This document shows, in pieces, positions 1 through 8,578 of a stretch of DNA of 42,532 nucleotides (position 1 is the stretch's first letter; each line of letters starts with the position of its first letter). This DNA comes from an uncultured Lachnospiraceae bacterium (GTDB lineage: Bacteria; Bacillota; Clostridia; Lachnospirales; Lachnospiraceae). Both the position numbers and the translations under genes were made by a program. Below the pieces are notes generated by a model. That model made no database searches. It saw nothing but the letters and a program-made list of their open reading frames with translations, and was not told the origin of the DNA. The stretch is from assembly GCA_910585555.1 (NCBI GenBank), contig CAJUFU010000024.1, positions 1-42,532 of the forward strand, read 5' to 3'.

Positions 1-23
1 CCTACACGACGCTCTTCCGATCT
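1..23 (+). other. Illumina adapter remnant
   Basis: These bases match the 3' end of the Illumina TruSeq read-1 adapter (ending GCTCTTCCGATCT). They are not genomic. The reading frame of the first gene stays open through them, so any start or residue placed here would be false. Confidence 0.97.
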
Positions 24-760
24 ATTATACAGGTATGAATGTGACGGATAACCGGACGGCTACGGGATTTTATATCGACGGGACATGGAGTGTCGATGGA
101 AATGCATCTGAGCGGCTTGAAAATACATTTGAAGGAGAGGTAATTGACAGCCACACGTTTGCAGGTATGTTGAAAATGAATCTTGCACAAAAGGCTGTAA
201 ATAACAGCAAACTTAATTTAAACATAAACGGTCTCGGCTATGATGACGACAGGATGCTTGACGGCGAAGAAATATCCGCCTCCCATTGGACGGAGGGCTG
301 TTGGGAGATAGTCCTTCCGTTCGAGGTGGACGAGTCTGATGTAAAGACCATTGAGGTGGGGGAGAAAAAAGGGAATATTACCCTTGAGAATGTGGTGATA
401 TCTCCATATCAAGTGATCGTTCATGCGACAACACCAGGAGAGCAGAGAGAGCTGACAGACGACAGGAGGGAAAAGCTTCTTTCGAAAGACCCCGATATGA
501 CGGATGCAGAGATGTTTGCACTTCTTGGGTACTCCTATGAACCCTGTTATACGATTTGTTTTAATCAGGATGGGGAAATGCTTTACGCAGATACGGAAAT
601 GGCGGGCAGAGCCGGATTTGCTGTTCAGGGAAAGGAGATAAAAACACTGTATATCTTCCTTTTTGACAACCTTGACGATTGGGCAAAAATGGAGCAGGAA
701 GGAATGAACAGCAGTGTGGCGGATAAGGCTGTCATCTCAAGGGAAATCCACGTGGATTAA
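24..760 (+). CDS. DUF4179/DUF5643-like protein, C-terminal part (5' truncated)
   Basis: The frame is open from the adapter junction to TAA at 758-760. The first ATG (35) has no room for a ribosome binding site, so the gene very probably began outside the contig. About 240 residues remain: beta-rich and acidic, with a stretch near residues 115-130 (NGITLENVVISPY-like) that resembles the DUF5643 domain. That domain follows DUF4179 in clostridial membrane proteins encoded next to ECF sigma factors, where they act as anti-sigma or sigma-regulated surface proteins. The N-terminal cytoplasmic part and membrane segment expected for such a protein are missing, so the regulatory role is inference. It converges on the minus-strand gene at 810. 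Confidence 0.6.
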
Positions 761-809
761 GAGGCCAGGGTTATATCATAATGTGAACAACGATAGTAGT
801 GAAATGGCT

Positions 810-1412
810 TCACATTTGCGCCCGCGCAAAATATTCCGGCAGATGAAAGTCTGGCTCGGGACTGGAAATGGGAGCAAAGCTGGCGAAATGTGTCAGCTCT
901 CCCTCTTCTTTGATTTTATAAAAATTACAGGTAAAAGTGCTGCCAGCACGTAAAGCAGCATTGGGATAGATGGCCTTGATCAGCGTGACGGGGAGCACCA
1001 GTCTGATGGACCAGGAGTCTTTCCCAATCTGTGCGTGGCAGGAAAGCCCTTCCCGGATTTCCTTAGGGAAAGGGGTGCGGTTTTGACGCGCTTGCCCAAA
1101 ACAGGCCAGCATAGCACCGTTGGCATTCATTTCGAAATTCAAATAACAGGGCTTGGGTTCCTCTGGGGAAAAGCAGAAAAATGCCTCCATAGCAGAGTCC
1201 AGGTAGACCGGGTCGCCATCTTCTTGATAAGTGCGGCAGGGATTTGTCTCCTCACATTCCATTTCGAGAATAAAGGCGGATTCCGGTATGTATCCAAGTC
1301 TGCCAGTGGTAACCGGACGGTAGGTGCCGCCCCAGTTAAACTGGTCTACATGAAAGACAGAGCAATTGGAGAGTTCCTCCGGTGAATTGATTATGGATAC
1401 GTTGTATGTCAT
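810..1412 (-). CDS. Carbohydrate-binding family 9-like protein
   Basis: About 200 residues with no signal peptide and no membrane segment. Order and motifs fit the CBM9-like beta-sandwich family: an acidic strand, then DPVYLDSAMEAFFCFSP near residues 65-80, YLNFEMNANGAML, a central SWSIRLVLPV strand, and the closing FASFAPISSPEPDFHLPEYF, which corresponds to the usual W/F-NPI-x-TPxPDFHxPxFF ending. Family members bind sugars or accompany glycan-use genes; no catalytic residues are expected. The start is ATG at 1412 because AGAGGAG lies about 9 bases upstream; an in-frame ATG at 1460 has no such site. It is transcribed alone from the promoter at 1451-1479. Confidence 0.75.
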   Translation of the reverse strand: MTYNVSIINSPEELSNCSVFHVDQFNWGGTYRPVTTGRLGYIPESAFILEMECEETNPCRTYQEDGDPVYLDSAMEAFFCFSPEEPKPCYLNFEMNANGAMLACFGQARQNRTPFPKEIREGLSCHAQIGKDSWSIRLVLPVTLIKAIYPNAALRAGSTFTCNFYKIKEEGELTHFASFAPISSPEPDFHLPEYFARAQM

Positions 1413-1450
1413 AGTATTCTGCTCCTCTCTTTCTTTCAACTTGTACGTGT

Positions 1451-1479
1451 ATTTTATCAAAGGGTATCAGAAAAGACAA
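1451..1479 (-). promoter_or_regulatory. Sigma-A promoter for the CBM9-like gene
   Basis: Read on the minus strand: TTGTCT, 17-base spacer, TAAAAT, about 40 bases before the start at 1412. Confidence 0.5.
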
Positions 1480-1554
1480 GTGAGAATTATGATGAAAACG
1501 GCCTAAAACAGCATAATCTGTCTTTATAGATAAAAAAAGGTGTTGATTGTGCCA

Positions 1555-1582
1555 TTGCCAGATGATAGAAAACTGTTATACT
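1555..1582 (+). promoter_or_regulatory. Extended -10 promoter for the nucleotidyltransferase
   Basis: TTGCCA, 16-base spacer, TATACT, with a TG one base before the -10 (TGTTATACT). It lies about 75 bases before the start at 1657. Confidence 0.6.
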
Positions 1583-1656
1583 GAAAACAGGATACGTAAT
1601 CAGCCGGCATATGTGCCGGTCAAATGGACGACTTTTAAATGGGAGGGTAAGTTAAT

Positions 1657-2577
1657 ATGAAGAAACCGATTCTTATTATTATGGCAGCGGGAATGGGGAG
1701 CCGTTACGGAGGACTGAAGCAGATTGACCCGGTGGATGAGTATGGAAATATCATTATGGATTTTTCAATTTATGATGCCGTTAAGGCCGGCTTTGAAAAA
1801 GTGGTATTTATCATTAAGAAAGAGATTGAGCAGGATTTCAAGGAAAAGATTGGTAACCGTCTGGAGAAGCGCATTGAGGTAGAGTATGTATATCAGGATA
1901 TTGCAAATCTTCCGGAAGGATATGAAGTGCCGGAGGGCAGGGTGAAACCCTGGGGTACGGCACATGCCGTTTTGTCATGTCTGCCGGTGGTAGACAGTCC
2001 CTTTGCTGTGATCAATGCAGATGATTATTACGGACAGCAGGCGTTTCAGATGATTTATGATTTCCTGGCTTCTCATGAGGATACAGATAAGTATCAGTAT
2101 ACCATGGTAGGGTATCTGTTGAAAAATACGCTGACCGAAAACGGCCATGTGGCGAGGGGAGTCTGTGAAACCGATGCAGACAGTAAGCTGACGGCCATCA
2201 CGGAGAGAGTCCGTATTGAGAAACATGAGGACGGAACGGCTTATACGGAAGATGATGGGCAGACATGGACATTCCTGCCGGAGGATACGGTAGTGTCCAT
2301 GAACATGTGGGGATTTACGAAAAGCATGATGGCGGAAATCCGAGATCGCTTTGCAGGATTCCTGGCGGAAAATCTTTCCAAGAATCCTTTAAAATGTGAG
2401 TACTTCCTGCCTTTTGTGGTGGATGAGCTGATTCAGGAGAAAAAGGCCGAGGTGACGGTATTAAAATCCAAAGACCGCTGGTATGGCGTGACCTACAAGG
2501 AGGATAAGCCGACTGTAGTGAAAGCCATTCAGTCTCTGAAAGACCAGGGCATGTATCCGCAAAAACTTTGGGAATAG
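1657..2577 (+). CDS. Sugar-1-phosphate nucleotidyltransferase
   Basis: 306 residues, ATG preceded by GGGAGG. The N-terminus has the Rossmann-like nucleotidyltransferase signature AAGMGSRYGGLKQ (residues 10-22), which binds the NTP phosphates. NADDYYG near residues 122-128 supplies the metal-binding Asp. Length and motifs fit the NTP_transferase family that makes NDP-sugars from sugar-1-phosphates. The neighbouring locus encodes an N-acetylhexosamine 1-kinase-like protein whose product would be GlcNAc-1-P or GalNAc-1-P, so a UDP-HexNAc pyrophosphorylase role is a reasonable inference; the nucleotide and sugar cannot be read from the sequence. It has its own promoter and converges with the AraC gene, 8 bases apart. 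Confidence 0.85.
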   Translation: MKKPILIIMAAGMGSRYGGLKQIDPVDEYGNIIMDFSIYDAVKAGFEKVVFIIKKEIEQDFKEKIGNRLEKRIEVEYVYQDIANLPEGYEVPEGRVKPWGTAHAVLSCLPVVDSPFAVINADDYYGQQAFQMIYDFLASHEDTDKYQYTMVGYLLKNTLTENGHVARGVCETDADSKLTAITERVRIEKHEDGTAYTEDDGQTWTFLPEDTVVSMNMWGFTKSMMAEIRDRFAGFLAENLSKNPLKCEYFLPFVVDELIQEKKAEVTVLKSKDRWYGVTYKEDKPTVVKAIQSLKDQGMYPQKLWE

Positions 2578-2585
2578 GAATTCTT

Positions 2586-3494
2586 TTATTTCGGCTTATC
2601 GGAAAGCGCCTTTATGGAGGAGGCATATTCCGAAGGGGTCATACCGGTAATCCGCTTGAACTGCCTGGAAAAGTAATGAATGGAAGAAAAGCCGAGCCTG
2701 TCGGCTATCTGGGTGAAGTTATAGTAATCTTCCCGTATCATCTGTTTTGCCAGATCTATTTTCATTCTCGAAAAATATTCTATTGTGCCGTAGCCGCTCT
2801 TACTCCGAAATATTTTCTGGAGTTGTGAGCGGCCTACGGAATTATTTTTGCAAATCTGCTCGATGGACAAAGTTTCGTGAATATGAGTTTCCATATATTC
2901 TTGTATCTGTGTAAACAGGGCGCCGTCGGCTTTTTGTTTCACAGATTTGACGATAGCAGGCGCTGCAGTGGCAGGGGATGTGTCAATCATATACCGCCGG
3001 ATTAACAGGATGAGGAGCTGTTCTAAGTAAAGCCGAATCATCTGTTCGCCTGCGAAGTAAGGATTTTCGTTGCGGATTAGTTCCTCTTGGTAAGGATTGT
3101 CTAAACGGCCCTCAAAGGTGCGTTTTGCTTCCTGGATGATCTGGGCAAGAAGAAGGCGTTCCGGTTCGCTTACTTTCAGAATTTTTTCCTCAAAAAAGGA
3201 CATGACCGGGGAGGTACAGGCAAAGGACATGACTACCAGGTTCGGTGCGATTAAGCCGTTGGACTTTACATCATGGAATTCGTTGGGTTTATGGAAAATG
3301 ATTTCGCCCTTTTTTAACGCGTGAAATGTTTTGCCGGCAAGCACGTTAACCTCGCCTTTGTCAACGCACAAAAATTCCCAGAAATCGTGGGATTCGCCAG
3401 GGAAAGAAAAATCGCACTTGTATTCAAAATAGTGAATAGAATATATTTCGTGAATAGTGACAATATCTTGCAGCTGTATACTCTTATAATTCAT
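2586..3494 (-). CDS. AraC-family regulator of the sugar transporter locus
   Basis: 302 residues. An N-terminal cupin-like sugar-binding half (residues 20-110, including HDFWEFLCVDKGEV and HKPNEFHDVKS) precedes a C-terminal double helix-turn-helix (about 195-295, with SIEQICKNNSVGRSQLQKIF and IADRLGFSSIHYFSRQFKRITGMTPSEY). The start is ATG at 3494, with GGAGG 5 bases upstream; an in-frame TTG at 3506 sits inside the ribosome-binding region and is less likely. It is divergent from the solute-binding protein gene, which suggests it activates the transporter operon in response to the imported sugar. Confidence 0.9.
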   Translation of the reverse strand: MNYKSIQLQDIVTIHEIYSIHYFEYKCDFSFPGESHDFWEFLCVDKGEVNVLAGKTFHALKKGEIIFHKPNEFHDVKSNGLIAPNLVVMSFACTSPVMSFFEEKILKVSEPERLLLAQIIQEAKRTFEGRLDNPYQEELIRNENPYFAGEQMIRLYLEQLLILLIRRYMIDTSPATAAPAIVKSVKQKADGALFTQIQEYMETHIHETLSIEQICKNNSVGRSQLQKIFRSKSGYGTIEYFSRMKIDLAKQMIREDYYNFTQIADRLGFSSIHYFSRQFKRITGMTPSEYASSIKALSDKPK

Positions 3495-3887
3495 ATTTTC
3501 CTCCAAAATCAGGCCTATTGTGCAAATAAAAAATCCTATTTGAAAACATTATAGCTCAAATGTGCAAAAAAGGCAAAGGGAAAAGCGGTATCATTTCTTC
3601 TTTACTTATGCTAAATACAAAATAAATAATGAATATTGAAAATAATATAGTGAATTTTATGAAAACAATGCAATGCCATAATGTGTAAATTGACATAAAA
3701 GTCATGCATATAGACATTGCTATTATATAAAATTTACAAAAATGAGCCGATAGTGCAAAAAGGGAAATAAATATGACAAAGACTTTTTACAAATCGGCAA
3801 CTATAATTAACAACAACAGTTAGTACATGCGTACAGGATATGCGTTCCATATCGTGTAGAGCAGAACCTTTAAAGGGAGGAAAGAGT
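3495..3887. promoter_or_regulatory. Divergent control region between araC-type gene and transporter operon
   Basis: A 393-base AT-rich intergenic region with no ORF of its own. It holds recurring TGTGCAAA boxes on the plus strand: TGTGCAAA at 3519-3526 and 3561-3568, AGTGCAAA at 3752-3759, and a weaker ATGTGTAAA at 3681-3689. A -10 TATAAT at 3802-3807 has no good -35, as is usual for AraC-activated promoters. A consensus TTGACA at 3690-3695 lacks a well-spaced -10. The boxes are candidate AraC sites. Confidence 0.4.
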
Positions 3888-5225
3888 ATGAAAAAGAAAA
3901 TGTTAAGCGCACTTCTTTGTGCAGCGATGGTTGCGGCAACCCTGACAGGGTGCGGCGGTTCCGGTGATTCAGCACCGGCAGCAGAGGCGCCGGCAGCAAC
4001 AGAAGAGGCACCGGCGGCAGAAGCACCGGCAGCAACAGAAGAGGCACCGGCAGCGGAAGCTACAGGCGATACGCTGGTGTACTGGTCTATGTGGGATGCG
4101 GCGGAACCGCAGGCACAGGCAATATCACAGTCTATAGAAAAATTTACAGCAGAGACAGGAATTGCTGTTGACGTACAGTTTAAAGGACGTACCGGTATCC
4201 GTGAAGGATTACAGCCGGCGCTGGATGCAGGAACGAATATTGATCTGTTTGATGAAGATATCGACCGTGTCAATACAACTTGGGGCAGCTATCTCTTAGA
4301 CCTGGAAGATTTGGCAAAAGCGAATGATTATGAAGCAACTGCAAATGCAGGATTGATGGCAGCATGTCGTGAAGTGGGCGGCGGAACCTTAAAGTCAATC
4401 CCTTATCAGCCCAATGTATTTGCTTACTTCTATAATGTTGCAATCTTTGAGGAAGCTGGCGTTACCGCAGTTCCCACCACATGGGATGAGTTCCTGGATA
4501 CCTGCCAGAAGATTAAAGACGCAGGTTATACACCGATTACCAATGATAATGCTTATATCAGCAGCTTGTTTGGTTATCATATGAGCCGTCTGATTGGTGA
4601 GGCAGCAACAGAAGAAGTTGTAAAAAATGGGGATTGGGATAATGAGGCAGTGTTAAAGACCGCACAGGCATATGAAGAACTGGCGAGCAAGGGCTATTTC
4701 TCCGAGACAATCGAGAGTAACCAGTGGCCGGCAGGACAGAATACAGAGTTGGCAATGGGAACAGCAGCAATGTATCTGAACGGTTCTTGGCTTCCTAACG
4801 AAGTAAAAGACATTGCAGGCGAAGATTTCAACTGGGGATGCTTTAGCTATCCGGCAGTTGAGGGCGGTGTAGACGGAACAGAAGCTTCCAACTACGGTGC
4901 GCAGGTATTTGCAATCAATGCAAAATCCCAGAAGGCTGAGCAGGCATTCCAGCTGATCACTTACTTGACCAAGGGTGAGGCAGATGCACTTCTTTCCGAG
5001 ATGTCAGTTGGTATTCCGGCAGATTCCAACAATGCAGAGTGGCCGGCACTTCTGAACAATGTGAAACCGGTTATGGACAGCCTGACCACACGTTATCCTT
5101 GGGGCGCAGGTGCAGAGGCAAATGCGGATATGACTCCTATCATCATCGAGAACTTTACAAAGCTTTGCGGCGGTTCTCTGGATGCGCAGGGATTTGTGGA
5201 TGCGCTGAAAGCGGCAGGTAACTAA
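3888..5225 (+). CDS. CUT1 sugar ABC transporter solute-binding lipoprotein
   Basis: 445 residues. The signal peptide starts MKKKMLSALLCAAM and ends in the lipobox LTGC, so the mature protein is a membrane-anchored lipoprotein. A linker of about 30 Ala/Pro/Glu residues with a repeated unit leads into a family 1 extracellular solute-binding domain, starting LVYWSMWDAAEPQA. The start is ATG at 3888 (GGGAGG 8 bases upstream) rather than the in-frame ATG at 3840, which would place a hydrophilic stretch before the signal peptide. It is the first gene of a four-gene operon with two permeases and a HexNAc-kinase-like enzyme. Its substrate is therefore probably an amino-sugar-containing oligosaccharide, but this is inference. 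No ATPase is encoded nearby; a shared MsmK-type ATPase is presumed. Confidence 0.92.
   Translation: MKKKMLSALLCAAMVAATLTGCGGSGDSAPAAEAPAATEEAPAAEAPAATEEAPAAEATGDTLVYWSMWDAAEPQAQAISQSIEKFTAETGIAVDVQFKGRTGIREGLQPALDAGTNIDLFDEDIDRVNTTWGSYLLDLEDLAKANDYEATANAGLMAACREVGGGTLKSIPYQPNVFAYFYNVAIFEEAGVTAVPTTWDEFLDTCQKIKDAGYTPITNDNAYISSLFGYHMSRLIGEAATEEVVKNGDWDNEAVLKTAQAYEELASKGYFSETIESNQWPAGQNTELAMGTAAMYLNGSWLPNEVKDIAGEDFNWGCFSYPAVEGGVDGTEASNYGAQVFAINAKSQKAEQAFQLITYLTKGEADALLSEMSVGIPADSNNAEWPALLNNVKPVMDSLTTRYPWGAGAEANADMTPIIIENFTKLCGGSLDAQGFVDALKAAGN
3984..4055 (+). repeat. 36-bp tandem repeat in lipoprotein linker
   Basis: Two copies of a 36-base unit (3984-4019 and 4020-4055), differing at three positions, encode EAPAATEEAPAA twice. 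The in-frame length allows the linker to expand or contract without breaking the gene. Confidence 0.8.
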
Positions 5226-5275
5226 GTATTATAAGACCTATCAAAAAACACATAGGCACTTATACGGATAGGCAT

Positions 5276-5325
5276 GAGATAAGTATGGCGGCATCGTGTT
5301 TGACGGTGCCGCCCTATTTCATCTC
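5276..5325 (+). promoter_or_regulatory. Intercistronic stem-loop after the binding-protein gene
   Basis: An 11-bp stem GGCGGCATCGT (5287-5297) / ACGGTGCCGCC (5303-5313), with one G-U pair and a 5-base loop, is flanked by an outer GAGAT/ATCTC pairing. It is not followed by a T-run. It lies between the binding protein and the first permease, as in other sugar ABC operons where such a hairpin protects the upstream message and sets a high binding-protein to permease ratio. Confidence 0.65.
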
Positions 5326-5351
5326 ACAGGCAATGAAAGGGGGTAACCGGA

Positions 5352-6257
5352 TTGAAAAAGAATAAGACAATGATTGTGGTATTTCTTGCACCTGCGGTCA
5401 TTATGTTCAGCCTTATCTTTGTGTATCCGATCGTTAGAACCGTTCTCATGAGTTTCTTTAAGATCGAGGGCGTGACAGACGCAATGTCTAAATGGCAGTT
5501 TTCAGGACTGGCCAATTACATAAAATTGTTTAATACGGAATTGTTCCGGATATCTATGTGGAATATTTTCCGCATCTGGCTTGTCGGGGGACTCATTGTG
5601 ATGGGGCTGGCACTTCTTTTTGCGGCAATCCTGACCAGTGGAATCCGATTTAAAAATGTATTCCGGGCCATTATTTACATGCCGAACGTTGTAAGTGCCG
5701 TTGCACTGGCGACTATGTGGCTGCAGTATGTTTTCAGCCCGAAGTTTGGTCTTTTTAAGACCATTGGTAAAGCATTGCATTGGGAGTGGCTGGAGAAGTT
5801 CCAGTGGCTGGACCCGTCTCATTTATTTACGGCATTGTTGGTAGCATACTGTTTTGGCATGGTGGGATACCATATGCTGATCTTTGCCAGCGGTATTGAA
5901 CGAATTGGAACGGAGTACTATGAGGCGGCTACGCTGGATGGGGCAAACAGACTGCAACAGTTCCGTTACATCACGCTTCCGTTGCTGAAAGGTGTTACCA
6001 AAACGAATATTACGATGTGGAGTATCAGTTCTGCCGGTTTCTTCCTGTGGTCACAGCTGTTCTCCATGGTAGTTTCCAATACCCAGACCATCACACCGGT
6101 TGTATATATGTATCAGAACATCTTTGGAGCCGGCAACAGTATGACGGAAAGAAATGCCGGAATCGGTGCAGCAGTGGGTGTGCTTTTGAGCGTCTGCGTA
6201 GTATTGATCTTTGTGGTATGCAATAAGCTTTTCAAAGATAATGATATTGAATTTTAA
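5352..6257 (+). CDS. CUT1 sugar ABC transporter permease (MalF/LacF type)
   Basis: 301 residues, six predicted membrane segments. The first is at residues 8-30 (MIVVFLAPAVIMFSLIFVYP). The EAA loop motif that contacts the ATPase is at about residues 193-212 (YYEAATLDGANRLQQFRYIT). The start is a TTG codon at 5352 with AAAGGGGG 8 bases upstream; the next ATG (seven codons in) has no better site. It pairs with the downstream permease to form the channel. Confidence 0.92.
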   Translation: MKKNKTMIVVFLAPAVIMFSLIFVYPIVRTVLMSFFKIEGVTDAMSKWQFSGLANYIKLFNTELFRISMWNIFRIWLVGGLIVMGLALLFAAILTSGIRFKNVFRAIIYMPNVVSAVALATMWLQYVFSPKFGLFKTIGKALHWEWLEKFQWLDPSHLFTALLVAYCFGMVGYHMLIFASGIERIGTEYYEAATLDGANRLQQFRYITLPLLKGVTKTNITMWSISSAGFFLWSQLFSMVVSNTQTITPVVYMYQNIFGAGNSMTERNAGIGAAVGVLLSVCVVLIFVVCNKLFKDNDIEF

Positions 6258-6271
6258 AGGAGGGAGTTAGA

Positions 6272-7153
6272 ATGAAAAAAGAAAATAAAGTGCGCGACCA
6301 TGTGAATTGGCACAGAGAATTTCGTTTGGCTCCCGGTTATATCATATTATCTTTGTGGGTGCTGTTTACGTTTGTTCTTTTGGGATGGGTTATTGGCGCG
6401 AGCTTCTCCACGTCCAAGGAGATTTTCTCAGGAACGGTTTTTAAATTTGAGACAGGAATCCATTTGGAGAATTATGCAAAAGCATGGAGTACATCCAATG
6501 TATCGGTGTTCTTTATGAACTCACTTGTATATGCTTCCATATCCTGTGTACTCTTAATTGTAATCTGTGCACCGGCAGCTTATGTGCTGTCCCGTTTTAC
6601 ATTTCTTGGAAACAAGCTGATTCAGAGTGGGTTTGTGGCGGCAATGGGTGTTCCTGCAACGATGATTGTACTGCCGTTGTTTGGCTTAGTGGCAGGATGG
6701 AATATATTGAACGTTTCGCTTGCCAACAGAGCGGTACTGATCTTCCTGTATGTGGGTATTAATGTGCCTTATACAACGATTTTCCTGTTGACCTTTTTCA
6801 GCAATCTTTCCAGATCTTTTGAGGAGGCGGCAGCGATTGACGGATGTCCGCCTATGAAAACCTTCTGGAAGATTATGCTACCGATGGCACAGCCCGGCAT
6901 TATCACTGTGACTATTTTTAACTTCATTAATGTTTGGAACGAGTATTTTATGTCACTGATTTTTGCAAACTCAGATAAAGTAAAATCGGTTGCCATTGGC
7001 TTATACGGAATGATTAACTCTATGAGATATACAGGGGATTATGCGGGAATGTTTGCGGCAGTGGTTATCGTATTTTTGCCTACCTTTATACTGTATGTAT
7101 TCCTGTCAGAGAAGATTATTGCAGGTGTAACAGGTGGCGGCGTGAAAGGCTAG
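6272..7153 (+). CDS. CUT1 sugar ABC transporter permease (MalG/LacG type)
   Basis: 293 residues with six predicted membrane segments. The EAA motif is at about residues 187-206 (FEEAAAIDGCPPMKTFWKIM). AGGAGGG precedes the ATG, and the gene begins 14 bases after the first permease ends. It is the second half of the heterodimeric translocation channel. Confidence 0.92.
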   Translation: MKKENKVRDHVNWHREFRLAPGYIILSLWVLFTFVLLGWVIGASFSTSKEIFSGTVFKFETGIHLENYAKAWSTSNVSVFFMNSLVYASISCVLLIVICAPAAYVLSRFTFLGNKLIQSGFVAAMGVPATMIVLPLFGLVAGWNILNVSLANRAVLIFLYVGINVPYTTIFLLTFFSNLSRSFEEAAAIDGCPPMKTFWKIMLPMAQPGIITVTIFNFINVWNEYFMSLIFANSDKVKSVAIGLYGMINSMRYTGDYAGMFAAVVIVFLPTFILYVFLSEKIIAGVTGGGVKG

Positions 7154-7164
7154 GAGGTGCCTGA

Positions 7165-8274
7165 ATGAGTAGAGATAAGACGGATTTAATACGGATTGCG
7201 GAAAAGTTTGAGATTGAAGGGGAATTAGAAAATGTTACCCCGCATGGAAACGGTCATATCAATGATACGTTCCTTCTGACCTGCCGGATGACGCCAGAGA
7301 AGGTGCGGAAATATATTTTACAGAGAATGAATCATGAAGTGTTTAAGGATCCTGCGGGCCTGATGGAGAATGTCATGGGAGTAACGACTTTTCTTCAAAA
7401 GAAGATTAAGGAAAACGGCGGTGACCCTGAAAGGGAGGCGTTGAATGTGATTCCCATCAAGGGCGGCGGCACCTATTGCAAGGAAGAGGATGGTACTTTT
7501 TGGAGGGTATATCGGTTCGTGGAAAACGCAGACAGCTTTGATGTGGTGAAACGGCCGGAGGATTTTTATGAAAGTGCAGTGGCATTCGGCCATTTTCAAA
7601 AACTTTTGGAGGATTACCCGGCAGAGAGTCTCCATGAAACGATTCCCAATTTCCACAATACCATTGACCGGATGGATAAATTCAAAAAGGCAGTGGAGGC
7701 CGATTCCATGCACCGCGCCGCCGAAGTGGAGAGAGAGATTCAGTTTGTACTGGAAAGAGAAGAAGACTGCCACGTACTTTGCGACATGCTGGCGTCTGGC
7801 GAAATTCCGCTGCGAGTTACGCATAATGATACCAAACTCAACAATATTATGCTTGACCATGAGACTGGCAAGGGGATCTGCGTGATAGATTTAGACACAG
7901 TCATGCCTGGTTCAGCACTGTATGACTATGGGGATTCTATCCGCTTCGGCGCAAATACAGGAGAGGAGGACGAGAAAGATTTGTCCAAGATATCCTGTGA
8001 TCTGGAACTGTTTGCCTTGTATACCAAAGGATTTATTGAAGGCTGCGGCGGTTCGTTGACAGAGACGGAAATTAAGATGCTTCCTATGGGCGCAAAATTG
8101 ATGACATTGGAATGCGGAATTCGGTTTTTGACAGATTATTTAGAAGGAGATCATTATTTCAAAATTCATCGTCCGGAACATAATCTGGACCGCACCCGGA
8201 CCCAGTTCGCCATGGTAAAAGACATGGAGGACAAATGGTCTAAGATGCAGGAAATTGTGGAGCATTATTTGTAA
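7165..8274 (+). CDS. nahK: N-acetylhexosamine 1-kinase-like phosphotransferase
   Basis: 369 residues, close to the ~360 of bifidobacterial NahK. It belongs to the aminoglycoside phosphotransferase (APH) fold: an N-terminal nucleotide-binding lobe (TPHGNGHINDTFL, residues 24-36), the catalytic HND (H220, N221, D222) in VTHNDTKLNNIML, and the metal-binding Asp of VIDLDTVMPG, which is characteristic of NahK-like enzymes. NahK phosphorylates GlcNAc or GalNAc at C1. As the last gene of the transporter operon, 11 bases after the second permease, it would act on sugar released from the imported substrate, feeding the nucleotidyltransferase at 1657. Lacto-N-biose phosphorylase and the GalT/GalE partners of the bifidobacterial pathway are absent here, so substrate specificity is inferred. 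Confidence 0.78.
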   Translation: MSRDKTDLIRIAEKFEIEGELENVTPHGNGHINDTFLLTCRMTPEKVRKYILQRMNHEVFKDPAGLMENVMGVTTFLQKKIKENGGDPEREALNVIPIKGGGTYCKEEDGTFWRVYRFVENADSFDVVKRPEDFYESAVAFGHFQKLLEDYPAESLHETIPNFHNTIDRMDKFKKAVEADSMHRAAEVEREIQFVLEREEDCHVLCDMLASGEIPLRVTHNDTKLNNIMLDHETGKGICVIDLDTVMPGSALYDYGDSIRFGANTGEEDEKDLSKISCDLELFALYTKGFIEGCGGSLTETEIKMLPMGAKLMTLECGIRFLTDYLEGDHYFKIHRPEHNLDRTRTQFAMVKDMEDKWSKMQEIVEHYL

Positions 8275-8331
8275 GGAATGTTACATATTCTATAAAAGAG
8301 ATTATCATAAGACGGGTAATCATACACAGAG

Positions 8332-8374
8332 AAGGCCTTGGCTTACAGAAGTCAGGGTCTTTTCTGCTTTTCTG
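8332..8374 (+). terminator. Rho-independent terminator of the sugar operon
   Basis: A 13-bp stem (8332-8344 with 8349-8361), three of its pairs G-U, with loop ACAG, followed by TTCTGCTTTT. Confidence 0.75.
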
Positions 8375-8455
8375 GAGATAAAAGTTCAACTTAATTAACA
8401 AAAAAGTGGTATATTAAAGATGTTCTTTTATGTATCTTTTATGTATTTTTATATA

Positions 8456-8484
8456 CTGACTTTATAAATGATGCAGAATATAAT
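8456..8484 (+). promoter_or_regulatory. Promoter of the hybrid kinase operon
   Basis: CTGACT, 17-base spacer, TATAAT, then further overlapping TATAAT-like repeats. It leaves a 5' leader of roughly 85 bases before 8579. Confidence 0.6.
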
Positions 8485-8578
8485 ATAATATAAGAATTAA
8501 TAGTGACAAAAAGCCGATTAGATACAATCAAAAACCAGGTATCGAGCAGTTGTTATAGCACAGGAACGGAGATCCAAG

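Noticed and set aside
1035..1385. Plus-strand open frame opposite the CBM9-like gene
   Set aside because: The minus-strand frame has clear family motifs, a ribosome binding site and a promoter; the plus-strand frame has none.
3690..3730. Promoter built on the consensus TTGACA at 3690
   Set aside because: No -10 box lies 16-18 bases downstream; the nearest A/T box (TATTAT at 3721) leaves a 25-base spacer.
3734..4273. Minus-strand 179-codon open frame over the binding-protein linker
   Set aside because: It is a shadow of the GC-rich Ala/Pro/Glu repeat on the plus strand. It is low complexity and lacks start signals.
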